A stretch of 64,000 bases of DNA, taken from Saturnia japonica. Its lineage: Eukaryota > Arthropoda > Insecta > Lepidoptera > Saturniidae. The stretch covers positions 16,616,001-16,680,000 of the forward strand of contig CM065309.1 in the NCBI GenBank assembly GCA_033032175.1, read 5' to 3'. The position numbers and the translations under genes were made by a program. The notes under the pieces are model-generated. The model had not been told where the DNA came from, did not search any database, and saw nothing but the letters and a program-made list of their open reading frames with translations. How positions within the stretch are numbered: position 1 is the stretch's first letter; each line of letters opens with the position of its first letter. Positions 46,249 to 57,088 of this stretch are shown here, piece by piece.

Positions 46249-46995
46249 CAGTAAAAGGTATTTATTCGCGGGGTATATATTCCGTAAATATGCCGCGAAT
46301 ACGGAAACCGTGAATATGGTATGGTAATTTAGATGGGATTATAGGGGATACGTTCCTAGGTGACAAAATAAAAAACAAGTATATAAAAAAAGAATTTCAT
46401 TGTTTTTTTTAACCATATTGATTAATTATTATCTTCAGGCGTAAAGAATTTTGTAATTTTTTATTGTTTGGCAATTTTTAAAAGCTCCTTCATTTCAGAC
46501 TGATATTCAACAGTGGCATTAGCAATCTACCTCTTAAAAATAAAACTTCGTTTCATAGACCGATCAATTTTCATAAAGAAATCACAAAGCTCATTTGCCA
46601 TTTTAAACCTTCACTATAAGATACATACTTTTTTATAAGATTTATAAGATAATATTTATATTATTATATTTTATAAGATTTTTCAAATTAAATGTCACGT
46701 TTCCCGTGCTTGTTGAAGCCTCTTTTTCAATAGGCTGTGAATTTAACATTTCCTCAAGTCGGTTTCAGTCAAATCTTCATCTTGCGATTCAAGCAACCTC
46801 TGAATGTCACTTGATTCAATCTGTTCGAACCCACCTCGTCCTATTTCATTCGCAATTTCGGCCTTGTTTTCAGTCAAAGCAGTGAATTTACCGATTAGAT
46901 CCGCGAAAAAAGAAATCTTTAGCCGCGAATAAAGGAATTGGGTCGCATTTATTTAATTCGCGAATGAAGGAAGCGCGAATAAGGAGCTTTTACTG
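46249..46995 (-). mobile_element. Pogo/Tigger-like DNA transposon remnant
   Basis: The ends are CAGTAAAAGGTATTTATTCGCG and its inverted partner CGCGAATAAGGAGCTTTTACTG, flanked by TA on both sides (46247-46248 and 46996-46997). This is the TA duplication of the Tc1/mariner superfamily. Inside, the minus strand shows broken pieces of a transposase C-terminus (IGRGGFEQIESSDIQRLLE, SQDEDLTETDL), like the acidic tail of pogo/Tigger transposases. At 747 bp it is much shorter than a full element, and no catalytic core was seen. Confidence 0.7.
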
Positions 46996-46997
46996 TA

Positions 46998-47424
46998 TGT
47001 ATAAAAAATCGTGCCTGCGTCTCAGACGAGAAACAGTCCTCAGTGTACCTTTTTATCCGTCAAAATAAATCGTTTAGAAACTGCACACAACGGACATAAG
47101 TACCGCGTGCAAAATCGCGAAGTTCTATACGATCTATTTTTGACGGTCAAAATGTACCCCAAGGACATCTCGTCTGCGCAAGCCTATAATGATCGCGTAA
47201 CTTTTGAATGACTTTATCGATTGCGTTCATATTCATAAAATATCTTTGTTTTATCGAGTAGATATTTGTTCAAACTTCAGAGCTATAATTTGACCCGATA
47301 GGTGGCGCTGTGGTCTAGCCATTAACTACCGGGAAGGGCAGAACAGCATCCAGTTAATTCATGTACGTATAATATACATACAATTCTCAAGTAAGTGCTA
47401 ATTCTTCCGTCCAGTAGGATTTAC
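46998..47424. other. Intergenic DNA with a short inverted repeat
   Basis: TTTTTATCCGTCAAAATAAAT (about 47050) and ATTTTTGACGGTCAAAAT (about 47136) are inverted partners about 90 bases apart. The 66-codon frame across them has no recognisable motif. Confidence 0.35.
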
Positions 47425-47643
47425 TGTCATAAGGTGGATCATTATGTAAATTATAATGATGTCTCGAAGTGACTCCCTCTCTGTGAATCCATTAAATTAT
47501 TATTATTGTTTTATATTAACACTTCTGTATAGTCGGAAAAGAAAGAGATAAACCCGATCGAGTTTCTTACTGGTTCTTCTCGATTACTGGGATATTTTCC
47601 GAACCAGCTGTAGTGCCTTCTTAACGCATAAATTGAATAATAT
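47425..47643 (+). mobile_element. LINE 3' fragment
   Basis: This is the same family as 38421-39716 but in plus orientation: GAGATAAACCCGATCGAGTTTC, TTACTGGTTCTTCTCGATTAC and CATAAATTGAATAATA. Confidence 0.65.
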
Positions 47644-47654
47644 TTTTTTTAAAA

Positions 47655-47883
47655 ATTTAAAATAAAGGTAGCATAAGTTACTCCTTATAATATCAACTAT
47701 CTACCAGTGAAAGACCCGTCAAAATCGGTCCAACCGTTTCGGAGAATAACCGGAACAAACGGCCAGACAGACGGACTAAAATTTTTGTCATAAATGTCGT
47801 ATATACTTTCATATGCATTTAGCAAAATCTGTTATTTTGACAGTACAGATTACAGACACTTGAACTTTATTTATTTGTATAGA
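47655..47883 (-). mobile_element. Helitron 5' part, reversed
   Basis: On the minus strand it starts TCTATACAAATAAATAAAG and continues with TTCCGGTTATTCTCCGAAACGG and AGTTACTTATGCTACCTTTA, as in 27674-28105. Confidence 0.6.
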
Positions 47884-47887
47884 TATA

Positions 47888-48250
47888 AATCTACACATAT
47901 AAAATGCTTTGTCCTGAATGACTGACTGACGGACCAACGCACAGCCTAAACCGCTGATCGTAGAGAACTGAAACTTGGAGGGTGTGTTCTTTGTATACAG
48001 TAGTCATTCGATAAGAATGGATTTTCCGAAATTCTACTCCTAAGGGGGTAAAAAAGGAGGCCAAAGTTTGTATGAGACAACATGATTCCTTGGTCCAATC
48101 TACTTGAAATTTTGCATAAACCGTTTTTAACAGAATTGATAGAAGAAGTGTTTCGTATTTCATTGCAATTCATCTCCTAACGTAAATTAAGCTATTTTGG
48201 CGGTGATTTGCTTCGAAGTTGAAATCAATACTCCTTAGTGCTTTTGATTT
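47888..48250 (+). repeat. Common lepidopteran repeat fragment
   Basis: TCTACACATATAAAATGC, GACTGACTGACGGACCAACG and AACCGCTGATCGTAG mark a repeat type abundant in moths. The two minus-strand frames across it (75 and 90 codons) are accidental. Confidence 0.5.
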
Positions 48251-48400
48251 AAATTTTATTTTATTTTAAAAGTCAGTCCGATTTTATTCAAAAAGGTTGA
48301 ACTCACTTAAAAAACAAGCAAATACTCTTTAAAATTGTAATGTCTCGAAAGTCACCGTACTATAATAGTACCTCATTTGAAGGTTTCTAAGCTTAAAGAG

Positions 48401-48648
48401 TGTAGCGACATCTCTTGCCACAACAGAAACATCTACATAGCGACACATAGCGACATCTATCGAGCCACATACGACGCATCCTACATCGCGCTATAGAAAT
48501 TAACTCAACAGTTGAGTATATATACAAGAATCCGACTACAACCGTTGGGCAGCTCCCCGCCAGATATAGCACCCGTCTGGTCGGAGCATCCTCCGTTTTC
48601 TATGGCGGATAAGGAACTTTACTCTCTGTTCCTCACCTCCGCTAAAAA
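48401..48648 (+). mobile_element. LTR-like promoter fragment with start of an ORF, copy 2
   Basis: It begins TGTAGCGACATCTC like copy 1 (42724), with the same GAGTATATATACAAGAA box. A start codon at 48602 is followed by MADKELYSLFLTSAKK. One residue differs from copy 1. Similarity ends just after the AAA of the last shared Lys codon in both copies. Confidence 0.5.
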
Positions 48649-48649
48649 G

Positions 48650-49180
48650 AGGATAAGCACTTTTAGGACACGGCCTCATAGGGACGTATAGTTCGAAATT
48701 TGAAATGGTAAGGACTAGAACATTTTGGTTATAAATTATACGAGTTATTCAATATAAAAAAAACCTGTAAAATATAATAAAGCTGAAAAGTATTTTATTT
48801 GCTTAAACACGCTGTTTAGGCTATAAGGCGCTTATGACAATCATATGCACAATGATACATAACCTATCCTTTTTCCTTGTATCTGTCTATCTCTATCTAC
48901 CCCCTACCTTTCACCGACGTCAGTTAGTCCTTGAAATTGCAACGGCGAACACATAGTGACTGCGCTATATATTAGTAATAAACTTTATTTGAAAAACTTG
49001 AATAATTATCATACATGGTGCGTGCTGAGACAGGAGTGAACACAAGAGGAGGCCTCCAAACTGCGTGAAAGCTGTTACTCGGTGAGTCCCTTTTTTCTCC
49101 ATTCCGTGAATTCCATTATTCCGTGTCATTGTGCATATGTTGTAATCGACCAGGCTAGTTTTTAAGAAGCGCATACACAC
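48650..49180. other. Intergenic DNA
   Basis: No gene or repeat identified. Confidence 0.35.
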
Positions 49181-49181
49181 G

Positions 49182-49810
49182 CTAATCTTTGTACCTACCA
49201 GTCGGATTCGAAGAATAGTATAGGTTATATAACATTAGTCTACAGTTTCTAGTTAGCCTTAAAATTGATTTTTGTTCCGTAAGTCGGAAGTCGAAGCCCT
49301 CGCGAACTTCTTTAGCCGCATGCGCTGGCTTAATGGTTAATGATACGTCAATACAATGTTCTACAAAAATGTTGGCCAATAACGATATATAAAAAAAGTC
49401 AGCGATAGCATATATCTATGTCTTATACATGAGCAATAATAAGGTATTTTGCAATTTTTTTTTGTTGAAGATTAAAAATTAATTTCTGAGCTATATTTTT
49501 AAGCATGGCATATTAATCCTTAAGAACAAGAGTTACTTCATCATAAAGACAATTTATAATGAAGATAACCATAGTCTTTTACAGCATGTTATTTGCACGC
49601 ATAGTTTGGGAGATAATACAAAATTAAAATAATTCAACACTCGGCTCGGGTCTATGTCTAAAGTGGTTAGCGGCGCGAATGAGCCCTGCGATGCCGCGAT
49701 GTGAACATCTGGTTACCCGATAAAAATATTGTCTTTATTGAAGTATTTTAAATCAACAATCAGTGATTTCTTCTAAATTATATGCGGGTGAAACCGCAGG
49801 GCACAGCTAG
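49182..49810 (+). mobile_element. Helitron-like copy ending CTAG at 49810
   Basis: This is the forward-orientation counterpart of the reversed copies at 6418, 9051, 24402 and 44486. It ends GGTGAAACCGCAGGGCACAGCTAG before a T and contains AAGTCGGAAGTCGAAGCCCTC. It is non-coding. Confidence 0.6.
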
Positions 49811-51913
49811 TACGTATATATAGTCACATCGAATGTATAGTACAGTTAGAATTGCATGCACAGCAAGCATGCACCCAAGTAGAGGTTTATCAACTTTAGT
49901 ACCTTGTGCTGGTTGCCATTCCGGCGGAGTGTTTTCTGTACTCGCCACAAAGCGCGGTGAAACTGCAAGAGCCCTTCGGACCAGCAGCAATAGACAGTTG
50001 AAAAAAAACAAGGCAAGAATCATTCTCGCTAGGATTGTTGTGATTAGATAGTTCTCTAAGGCTCTTTTTGGCTCTTCTTTACTATAATTTTCCTTCTGTG
50101 GTTATCATAATCTCTTCTGATTCACTTCCTTTAGTTCCTGTCTCATTTCTTTTTTGGACTTGTTTTTTGTGAACATCAGTTTTGTTTCTTCTTCAGATTA
50201 GACTTTGTTTGTGTTTGGTAATGATCTTTACTTTATTTTACGATATAAGGATTTGATTCAAGTCACCCTCGTCAGTGTAGATTGTTATAGAAACATTATA
50301 GTTTTTTTTTTGATCGATTTGATGGCGAACCTTCAGAGAGGGCTATCTCAAGCAGAGGGTTTCTAAGAGCTGATGATGATGATACAACAAAGGTGACAAA
50401 CAAGCATATGGCCCGCCTAATAGTAAGCGCGTTGCCTATGGATGCTTGTAATACCTAAGTAACTTAATGAAGTTATACGTTATAAGTAATAAGTTAAGTT
50501 ATACTTTGTATCATTGCGACCATATAAATTAAATATATCCTATTGACAGCAGACGAAATACATTAAGTTCGTTGGTCGCCGATTTTTTTACTGTATTTTA
50601 TTTACTTAGGTACTTACTATATTAAGTGAAGTGAAGTCATCTCAAGGTGTATATTCCAAGACAGCTTAATTTTGAAATGATGAATAAACATATGAAGAGG
50701 CTAACAGAATGTCTTAGGATATGCAGGGTATGGTGATAATGAGAAGAGTATTTCTATAAATAAAGTCAGCTGGCAGAGAAACCTACTTATATCGAATTTT
50801 TTGAAATAGGAAATAGGAAAAGTAGAACCCACTATATACCTAACCTAAACCTATATCTGTAATAATTCTGATTAATGGATTAAATGTTATTATTGTTCTA
50901 CCCCGACATCACAAAAAATTAAACAAGAACTAATATAAATGCCATCAGGTAACCTTGCTCCAGCACTTTTAAAAGTTGACTATTAACAACGCATAGCATA
51001 TCTTATACATAATAAGTAAGATAGAAATGTCTTAGCGTAATTTAGGCTTGATTATAATTGACTTAATTGTAAAAGCTTATAATGTTTAAATTAAGTATTT
51101 TAGTTCAAAATATTCACTACGTTTCTAATTACAAATTACCTACTTCTAAAAAGTTGTATAAAATTATATTATTATAATATTAAACTTCTTTTTTAAATAA
51201 AGTATTTTTATAAGTTTTTATAAATACTTTTACGATCACAGTTTTGATTGATACGATTTAAATAGTAATATATAAACAGTAGAGATATAGATGTAGAACT
51301 GCTACGAGGAAAAAGAGACATGAGGGAATGCTTCAACCGCGAGTTCTCCCTAATAAATAGCACTGGTTTCTTCATTCTGACTTTTTCATTTACAAGAAAG
51401 CTACAGATAATAATAGCAAATATTTATCGTAAAGTGTAAATAAAGTGATTAGCGACTTATCAAAGGCTGGTCATCCTTTCTCGTCAGCGACATTTCCCGT
51501 TCTTCATCATTAAAGCCGCGTTCAATAGGCACAAGCACCTCATACCTACTTTGTAAGATATTTAATTTATGGCATGTACGTGAGGTCAAGCATCGGCATT
51601 GGGACGCTGGTCTAGCAAGAGTAGGATCATCCGTCCACCCATACCCTATAATGATTCTAGTTTTTTTTTCTATGGTACATATGATAATATTATCTACGAA
51701 ATTATTCTATGATCTTTATCTTTTTGAGTGATGTGTTGATGACATTTCAATAATTGTTTTAGGCCAATTTTTAGGATAAGCTTTTAGGTATGTGTAAACA
51801 CACGTATTTATTTTAAATTTGATTTATAAATTTTATGTATTAAAATTATATGTATTCCAACCATGTCATGATTGTATATAAAAAGTAACTTGTTTAACGA
51901 AACATGGATTATA
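49811..51913. other. Upstream intergenic region of the Cys-rich gene
   Basis: No other gene seen. Between about 50960 and 51250 the sequence is extremely AT-rich. The small frames near 49833-50050 have no recognisable content. Confidence 0.4.
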
Positions 51914-54900
51914 ATGGGTTATAGTCGCATCTCGGAAATTTTTCATCATAGTACTCTAAAAATCTACAATGTTCAGGATTTTACCCGTTTAAAATCTCAG
52001 TGTTCGTGCAAAAGTAGTCAACATAACGTGACTTATAAAGAAGCTGGTGTAATAACTCCTCCCTTATATTTTTCATCATCATTTACAAACACTTCAGAAT
52101 CTGGCACGCATAACCACAGTTTCTTAAAAAGGAATCCAACAATGCGTGACAAATCGAGTAAGACACGTAAAAGAAAAAGTAATTCTAGAAATATAAGACA
52201 AAGTTTTAGAACAAATGCAAAGAAATATAATGACCTTGAAGCCCACGAGTATCAAACCTCACAAAGACCAAAAATTAAAGGAAGAGAAGTATCCTTTAAT
52301 GGTATAAATAATAAATTTAAGAAAAATGATGTAAACGAATCGCCATGTGAGAAGGGTCCATGTCGAAAATCACATGATGCTTCAAAATATTTTCATTGCA
52401 TTTGTGACAGAAGCATAAATGCAAATTGTATTAATGTTAACGATGTTAACGGAGAGGGAAAAAAATCGAAACGTAAAAAGAAAAATACTTGCATATGCTA
52501 TGGAACTGGCGATTATAAAGATGTAATTATTGAAGATATTGATTCAGAATATCCTAAAAAATTAAGGAATAAGAATAAAATTGACCATATTTGCCGTAAT
52601 TTCGATAAAAATAATAAATACTTAGATATTTGTAAAGAGGGTTTATGTACTGAAGCAGCTAAAAAGAAAAATATTTTATTTTCATGCAAATGTAATAAAA
52701 TAAAGGCAGAAATTAAACCCACTGAATGTATAAACTCAACATGCAATATAACGAAAAATATTAAAACTACCAATGTTAAATTAAAAAATAAAGTAATCAA
52801 TCCCGGTAATAATTATTCTCAAAAATTTAAAGAAATAAATTATCCTGGATTTGATAAAGGAAGACTCAACCAAAACACTTGTGTTAAGGGTTTATGTGAG
52901 GACGCCTTATTAAATCAAAAGCAGAACTTTGTTTGCAAATGCATAAAGCAAGCAGAAATTAATGAATGCACAGATGATACTTGTAATATAGGTAAAAATA
53001 AATATTCTTTAAAATCGAAACAATCACAAACATTTCGAAAAGAATCGAAAAATCAAAAAACGGGTCTAATAGTACAAAAAAAGAATCGTTTTATATGCTA
53101 TTGTCTTGCTTTAAGAGCTAAATTATATAAAAAAAATCCTAAAGATAAAAATGTTTTAAAAGAACAAGGAAATTTGAAAAAAATATTAGATAGCAAACAA
53201 GACCAGACAGGCGAACCTTTTTTTAACATAAAAGTAAATTCTATTGATATGCGCACATTAAACCCTGACGAAGTTAGAGACAAAGTTATGGCTCTAGGGA
53301 AACTAGAAAAAGTAAAATCATGCATCTGTCCTTCGCATAATATAAAAACCACAAATTTCCTCCTGAAAACTGCGTGCCCAGCAGGAGTTTGTAAGAAATC
53401 ATTTAAAAATAAAAAGACTAATTTCACATGCAAATGTGATGATGGTAAAACTAAAATGTGTTCAGATACAACATGTGAAGCAGACGCCCAAATGACACAT
53501 ATGTATTCTTGGCCGACTAAACAGAGCAACCCTATTTTTGAAATGAAGCTCGATTCACATAATATGAATGTTTTAAATACAAATGAAATTAGAAACAAAA
53601 TGTATGATATTGAAAAATCAGGAAAAAAAGAATTATGTCCATCTGGGGTATGCCAAGAAGCTGTAGCACATAATGCACGATACATTTGTAAATGCTTTCA
53701 TAGAAGACGTCAAATTGAAACTGACGAATGTTTTGATGATACTTGTCGCCAAACAAATTTGGTACAGATAGAAAACTATCCACAATCCACTATTACTAAC
53801 CATCTGAAATCTAAAATTTCCTGTATTTGTAGTCGAATTTTAAGCAAATCAGACAACTTGTCGAAACTAAAGTTTAATAGAATAAAAAGAAACCAACCAT
53901 CTAACATGCTTAAAAACCCAAATTGTCAATCAAATTTCTGCAAAGCCCATATGAAGTCTGAAATATCAAATAGGAAACAAGGTTTAAAAATTAATTTTCA
54001 AAACAAGAAAATCGAAAACGACTATGATAATAATTGTTTACACAAAACCGAAACGTCTTTAAATAGAATTGACAAAAATATAGCAGGTAACACAAGTCTT
54101 AAAAATGAAAACTTCATAAGTAAAAGCTTAAATGAGAAGGGAGAATTTGGTATTACAACAGATGTTAATACACAGAATAAACATTGTAGTTGTTGTATTT
54201 GTGATGCTGTAAAATCAGATTGTAAGTGTATGAACACATCCCGGAAGATAAAGTGTACTGAAATGTTGTGTAGATCCTGCTCTAATTTATTTCGTAGTAG
54301 CTGTCTTCGAAGACCAAGACATCGCCGTAAACGGCTTCTCTTATCCAAAAACAAAGAAAAAACTAATATACCTTCATTTAAAAATCAGCATGCATATACT
54401 GAAATTTGTGTTTGTTGTTTCTGCGGACAAAAATCACAAGATTGTACATGTGAGCGTTCACTTAGAAAATCAAAATGTAAATATATTTTATGTCAATCTA
54501 TTTCTCGATTATTACGTAGATATCATGAAGTGACTTACCCTGAGAAGTGCGTTCAGGTAAAGAGAATTCAAACCCACAAAAGGAAGTCAGTATCGTTGCC
54601 TATTGAAAAAATGTTCTATGGTGCTAAATCGCATAATACAAAATATAAAAATATGAATACCAATAAAAATCTAAAGCCAATATCTGTTTCGTTTGATAAC
54701 ACAGAGCAGAGAAATGTCAACGAATCTAGAAAATATCGTCAGTCTATAATTACTCAAAAAGATAAAGGCGAAAGAACATGTTCTTGTTCGCATATTTGTG
54801 AGTGTGAATTATTAAATCGTAAAAATCGATTAAAACAGGGCAGTTTTAACAAAAAACAAAATAAGTTAAGCAAAAGAAAAAAGATGAAAAAGAAAAGCCG

Positions 54901-55702
54901 GAGACAATCTCAAAAACAGAAAAAATATAGGAAAAGTGGTCTGAGAAAGAAAAAGGAATGGCAAACTCATGAAAAAAATATCCAAAAAGAAGTTGCAAGG
55001 AAAGAAAAGGTTAGAAGCAAAAAACGATTAAAACAACTAAAACTTGAAAAGAAGCAATTGGAAGCTATAAGCAAAGGCCGAGAAGAAGTGGAAGAGACAA
55101 GTTGCCTTGCAGATTTTTTTATAGGATTTTTTAAACTTGGTTTATGTATTGTTAAAGGGTTCGTTCGTGTATTATTTAAGTTTATTACGGATCCAAAAGG
55201 AAGCATAAGATATACTAAACAAAGGCTAAGAGATCCAGCAGGGACATATGAAAGGATAAAAAGCGCTTTTCTGGAATTCTGGGGTATAAAAAAATTACAA
55301 ATGCAAAAATCTATTGCCGGATCTGAAAAAATGGCCATACTGTCAGACACTTTTCAAAACAGCTCGCTTTACCAAGCTTTCTCATATAAAGGTAAAACAA
55401 AAAAAGAAAAGAAGCTTATTGAACAGAATACTAAACGGCGCAGGAAAAGAATCTTGAAAATGGACAGAGAGGCGATGCACGGTTGCCGTCATATGCTGTT
55501 GCACACTTTACGTAAAACTCCCTGTATGTGGGTTTACCATGTTTGTCCTCAGTTCTACCCACAATGCCTGAGCTGTTTAGCTTTCTGGCATAATTTCACT
55601 GACTTGTTGTTGTTCTTGTTAGCGTTTGTCGTTTGGACTCCATGTATACTTTGTTTTGAAGGTGTTCGTGCTCTTAGCTGCTGTCTTTTGTGCACTGGTT
55701 GA
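51914..55702 (+). CDS. 1,262-residue Cys- and Lys-rich modular protein, hydrophobic C-terminus
   Basis: Not recognised. The first in-frame ATG is 51914; the frame is open slightly further upstream from a TTG. There is no signal peptide at the start. From residue 145 a module recurs: C-x2-G-x-C, 11-12 residues, an aromatic residue, then C-x-C (at about 145, 240, 323, 488 and 575). It is usually followed after about 10 residues by [E/M]-C-x2-[DST]-T-C. Around 436 and 540 a longer segment is duplicated (IDMRTLNPDEVRDKV, MNVLNTNEIRNKM). Near 758 and 832 are two denser clusters (HCSCCICDAVKSDCKC, ICVCCFCGQKSQDCTC). Residues about 975-1060 are almost all Lys/Arg/Gln. About 1064-1125 begins CLADFFIGFFKLGLCIVKG, and the last 60 residues are hydrophobic and Cys-rich (LLLFLLAFVVWTPCILCFEG). 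A single exon this long, AT-rich in codon use like the host, argues for a host gene. A metal- or disulfide-bearing structural protein is possible; that is inference. Confidence 0.8.
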   Translation: MGYSRISEIFHHSTLKIYNVQDFTRLKSQCSCKSSQHNVTYKEAGVITPPLYFSSSFTNTSESGTHNHSFLKRNPTMRDKSSKTRKRKSNSRNIRQSFRTNAKKYNDLEAHEYQTSQRPKIKGREVSFNGINNKFKKNDVNESPCEKGPCRKSHDASKYFHCICDRSINANCINVNDVNGEGKKSKRKKKNTCICYGTGDYKDVIIEDIDSEYPKKLRNKNKIDHICRNFDKNNKYLDICKEGLCTEAAKKKNILFSCKCNKIKAEIKPTECINSTCNITKNIKTTNVKLKNKVINPGNNYSQKFKEINYPGFDKGRLNQNTCVKGLCEDALLNQKQNFVCKCIKQAEINECTDDTCNIGKNKYSLKSKQSQTFRKESKNQKTGLIVQKKNRFICYCLALRAKLYKKNPKDKNVLKEQGNLKKILDSKQDQTGEPFFNIKVNSIDMRTLNPDEVRDKVMALGKLEKVKSCICPSHNIKTTNFLLKTACPAGVCKKSFKNKKTNFTCKCDDGKTKMCSDTTCEADAQMTHMYSWPTKQSNPIFEMKLDSHNMNVLNTNEIRNKMYDIEKSGKKELCPSGVCQEAVAHNARYICKCFHRRRQIETDECFDDTCRQTNLVQIENYPQSTITNHLKSKISCICSRILSKSDNLSKLKFNRIKRNQPSNMLKNPNCQSNFCKAHMKSEISNRKQGLKINFQNKKIENDYDNNCLHKTETSLNRIDKNIAGNTSLKNENFISKSLNEKGEFGITTDVNTQNKHCSCCICDAVKSDCKCMNTSRKIKCTEMLCRSCSNLFRSSCLRRPRHRRKRLLLSKNKEKTNIPSFKNQHAYTEICVCCFCGQKSQDCTCERSLRKSKCKYILCQSISRLLRRYHEVTYPEKCVQVKRIQTHKRKSVSLPIEKMFYGAKSHNTKYKNMNTNKNLKPISVSFDNTEQRNVNESRKYRQSIITQKDKGERTCSCSHICECELLNRKNRLKQGSFNKKQNKLSKRKKMKKKSRRQSQKQKKYRKSGLRKKKEWQTHEKNIQKEVARKEKVRSKKRLKQLKLEKKQLEAISKGREEVEETSCLADFFIGFFKLGLCIVKGFVRVLFKFITDPKGSIRYTKQRLRDPAGTYERIKSAFLEFWGIKKLQMQKSIAGSEKMAILSDTFQNSSLYQAFSYKGKTKKEKKLIEQNTKRRRKRILKMDREAMHGCRHMLLHTLRKTPCMWVYHVCPQFYPQCLSCLAFWHNFTDLLLFLLAFVVWTPCILCFEGVRALSCCLLCTG

Positions 55703-56266
55703 TTGTCTCAGTACTGTTACAATTGTAATTAAAGTATATAAGTTACATCATTGATTATTATGCCTTTTATTTAATAATATATATAGAAGAACTTAGTGTA
55801 TCAGTATAATATAACGCTCGATTTGACGCTAATAATAAAGACTAGAGATAACTGTATCTGCATATTATATTTCTTATATTTGCGCATTTGATTATTTACA
55901 CTTCTATAATCAAAGATTTGCACATGTAATGTAAGCATAAAATGCTAAATGGTGTAACATGTGTGGACACCACGTGGATTGATGTAGGTTCCAATCCTAC
56001 TGACAATGAGCCAGCCGGAGTTGCACCTTAATTTTGTAATCTATCTAAGATTAACGAATTGTTAATCTAAGGTTTTAATATTCTTTTTATTTTACTCTTA
56101 GCCACTATTATAAAGTGATTCAAATTAATATTTTCATGAGTTTTAGACGTTCACAAAATAAATGTAACCGTATGTTAGAAATATTGATTACTTTTTTTAT
56201 TTATTCACAACAAATACCTACATTGACAAATACTTACGCACCAGTTAATACTAACTATGACTTAAA
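55703..56266. other. Tail-to-tail spacer between two genes
   Basis: ATTAAA at 55728-55733 could serve as the poly(A) signal for the plus-strand gene. AATAAA on the minus strand at 56196-56201 could serve the minus-strand gene. About 55962-56010 has a T-arm-like inverted repeat (GTAGGTTCCAATCCTAC) that may be a tRNA or SINE remnant. Confidence 0.45.
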
Positions 56267-57088
56267 TTATGTCAGCTGAGCGTTTATTTCAAAACTAATG
56301 TCATGATTTGTGAAGACATCCTCGAGTGGTGGTATAGGCTCCTTGGCATAATCGTCTTCTTTTATTTCTACATGTAGTGTATTACTTTTCTCGATGCTTT
56401 TCTCCGTGCTTGAATTTTGATTACATAATTTTTTTTTAAGATCAGTAACATTGAGTGTCTCATACTTTTTATCAAAACTTTTGTCTTCAATAAATGCTCC
56501 AACTAAATTATCTTTATTTCTTTTATTAAATAAATGTTTACATTTATTTCGAACAGTTTTATTTGGAATACTTCGCCTAGATGTGATTATACTGTTATTT
56601 GAACTTCGAAAAATTTCTTCTAATTCTCGTAAGCTAGAATCCACATTCTGAGACTCATTAAATCGTCGAACAATTCTATTTAGGGCGTTTGTTTTATTCG
56701 TATTTTCAATTAATTTCTTTTTACCAAAAATAACACACGGTAATGTAATTCCAAAGTCATTGGAAAGATACTCAAACCAGTGACTGTAATAAAGTATAAC
56801 TAAAATAGCGCCAATCATTATCACTATAAAGATACAATTCCAACCAATTGAAGCCGTTCTAGGATAGCACCCTGATGGATTGAGGGTATTGCAGCAGTAT
56901 TTTTTCGCACAGCACATTGCGAGGCAGACCGGTAGGAAGGTAAACAAATGGAGGATAGTGGAAATGTAACCGTGGACTGTGTGTATAATTAATCGTACAA
57001 TGTCTTCTATAGCAAATAATATTGTTACGAAAACCCGGGACACCATTTGTAAAGCGCATATTATTGGCATAACCACTGAATAGCACAT
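56267..57088 (-). CDS. 273-residue Cys-containing membrane protein, unknown
   Basis: Not recognised. It starts at an ATG. Residues 5-60 form a long hydrophobic region, probably two helices, with an acidic/basic pair in the middle (AIEDIVRL). A Cys cluster follows (CLAMCCAKKYCC at 55-66, then a Cys at 74), then a clear membrane helix (about 81-102). A charged tail of about 170 residues ends in an acidic stretch. The N-terminal 60 residues align with the protein at 59017-59571 at an offset of three, sharing IC..QM..RVF.TI...IE...R and P.C. The two are therefore paralogues on the same strand about 1.9 kb apart. The gene faces the 1,262-residue Cys-rich gene tail to tail, about 560 bp away. Confidence 0.72.
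   Translation of the reverse strand: MCYSVVMPIICALQMVSRVFVTILFAIEDIVRLIIHTVHGYISTILHLFTFLPVCLAMCCAKKYCCNTLNPSGCYPRTASIGWNCIFIVIMIGAILVILYYSHWFEYLSNDFGITLPCVIFGKKKLIENTNKTNALNRIVRRFNESQNVDSSLRELEEIFRSSNNSIITSRRSIPNKTVRNKCKHLFNKRNKDNLVGAFIEDKSFDKKYETLNVTDLKKKLCNQNSSTEKSIEKSNTLHVEIKEDDYAKEPIPPLEDVFTNHDISFEINAQLT

Noticed and set aside
47891..48173. 90-codon minus-strand frame with a signal-peptide-like start
   Set aside because: It lies in a common lepidopteran repeat, and the apparent signal peptide is chance.
51872..51913. Upstream extension of the Cys-rich protein by 14 codons
   Set aside because: It would have to start at TTG. The first ATG in the frame is 51914, so the shorter form is preferred.
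55962..56010. Possible tRNA gene with T-arm GTAGG-TTCCAAT-CCTAC
   Set aside because: No matching acceptor stem, D-arm or anticodon arm could be drawn. It is at most a pseudo-tRNA or SINE remnant.
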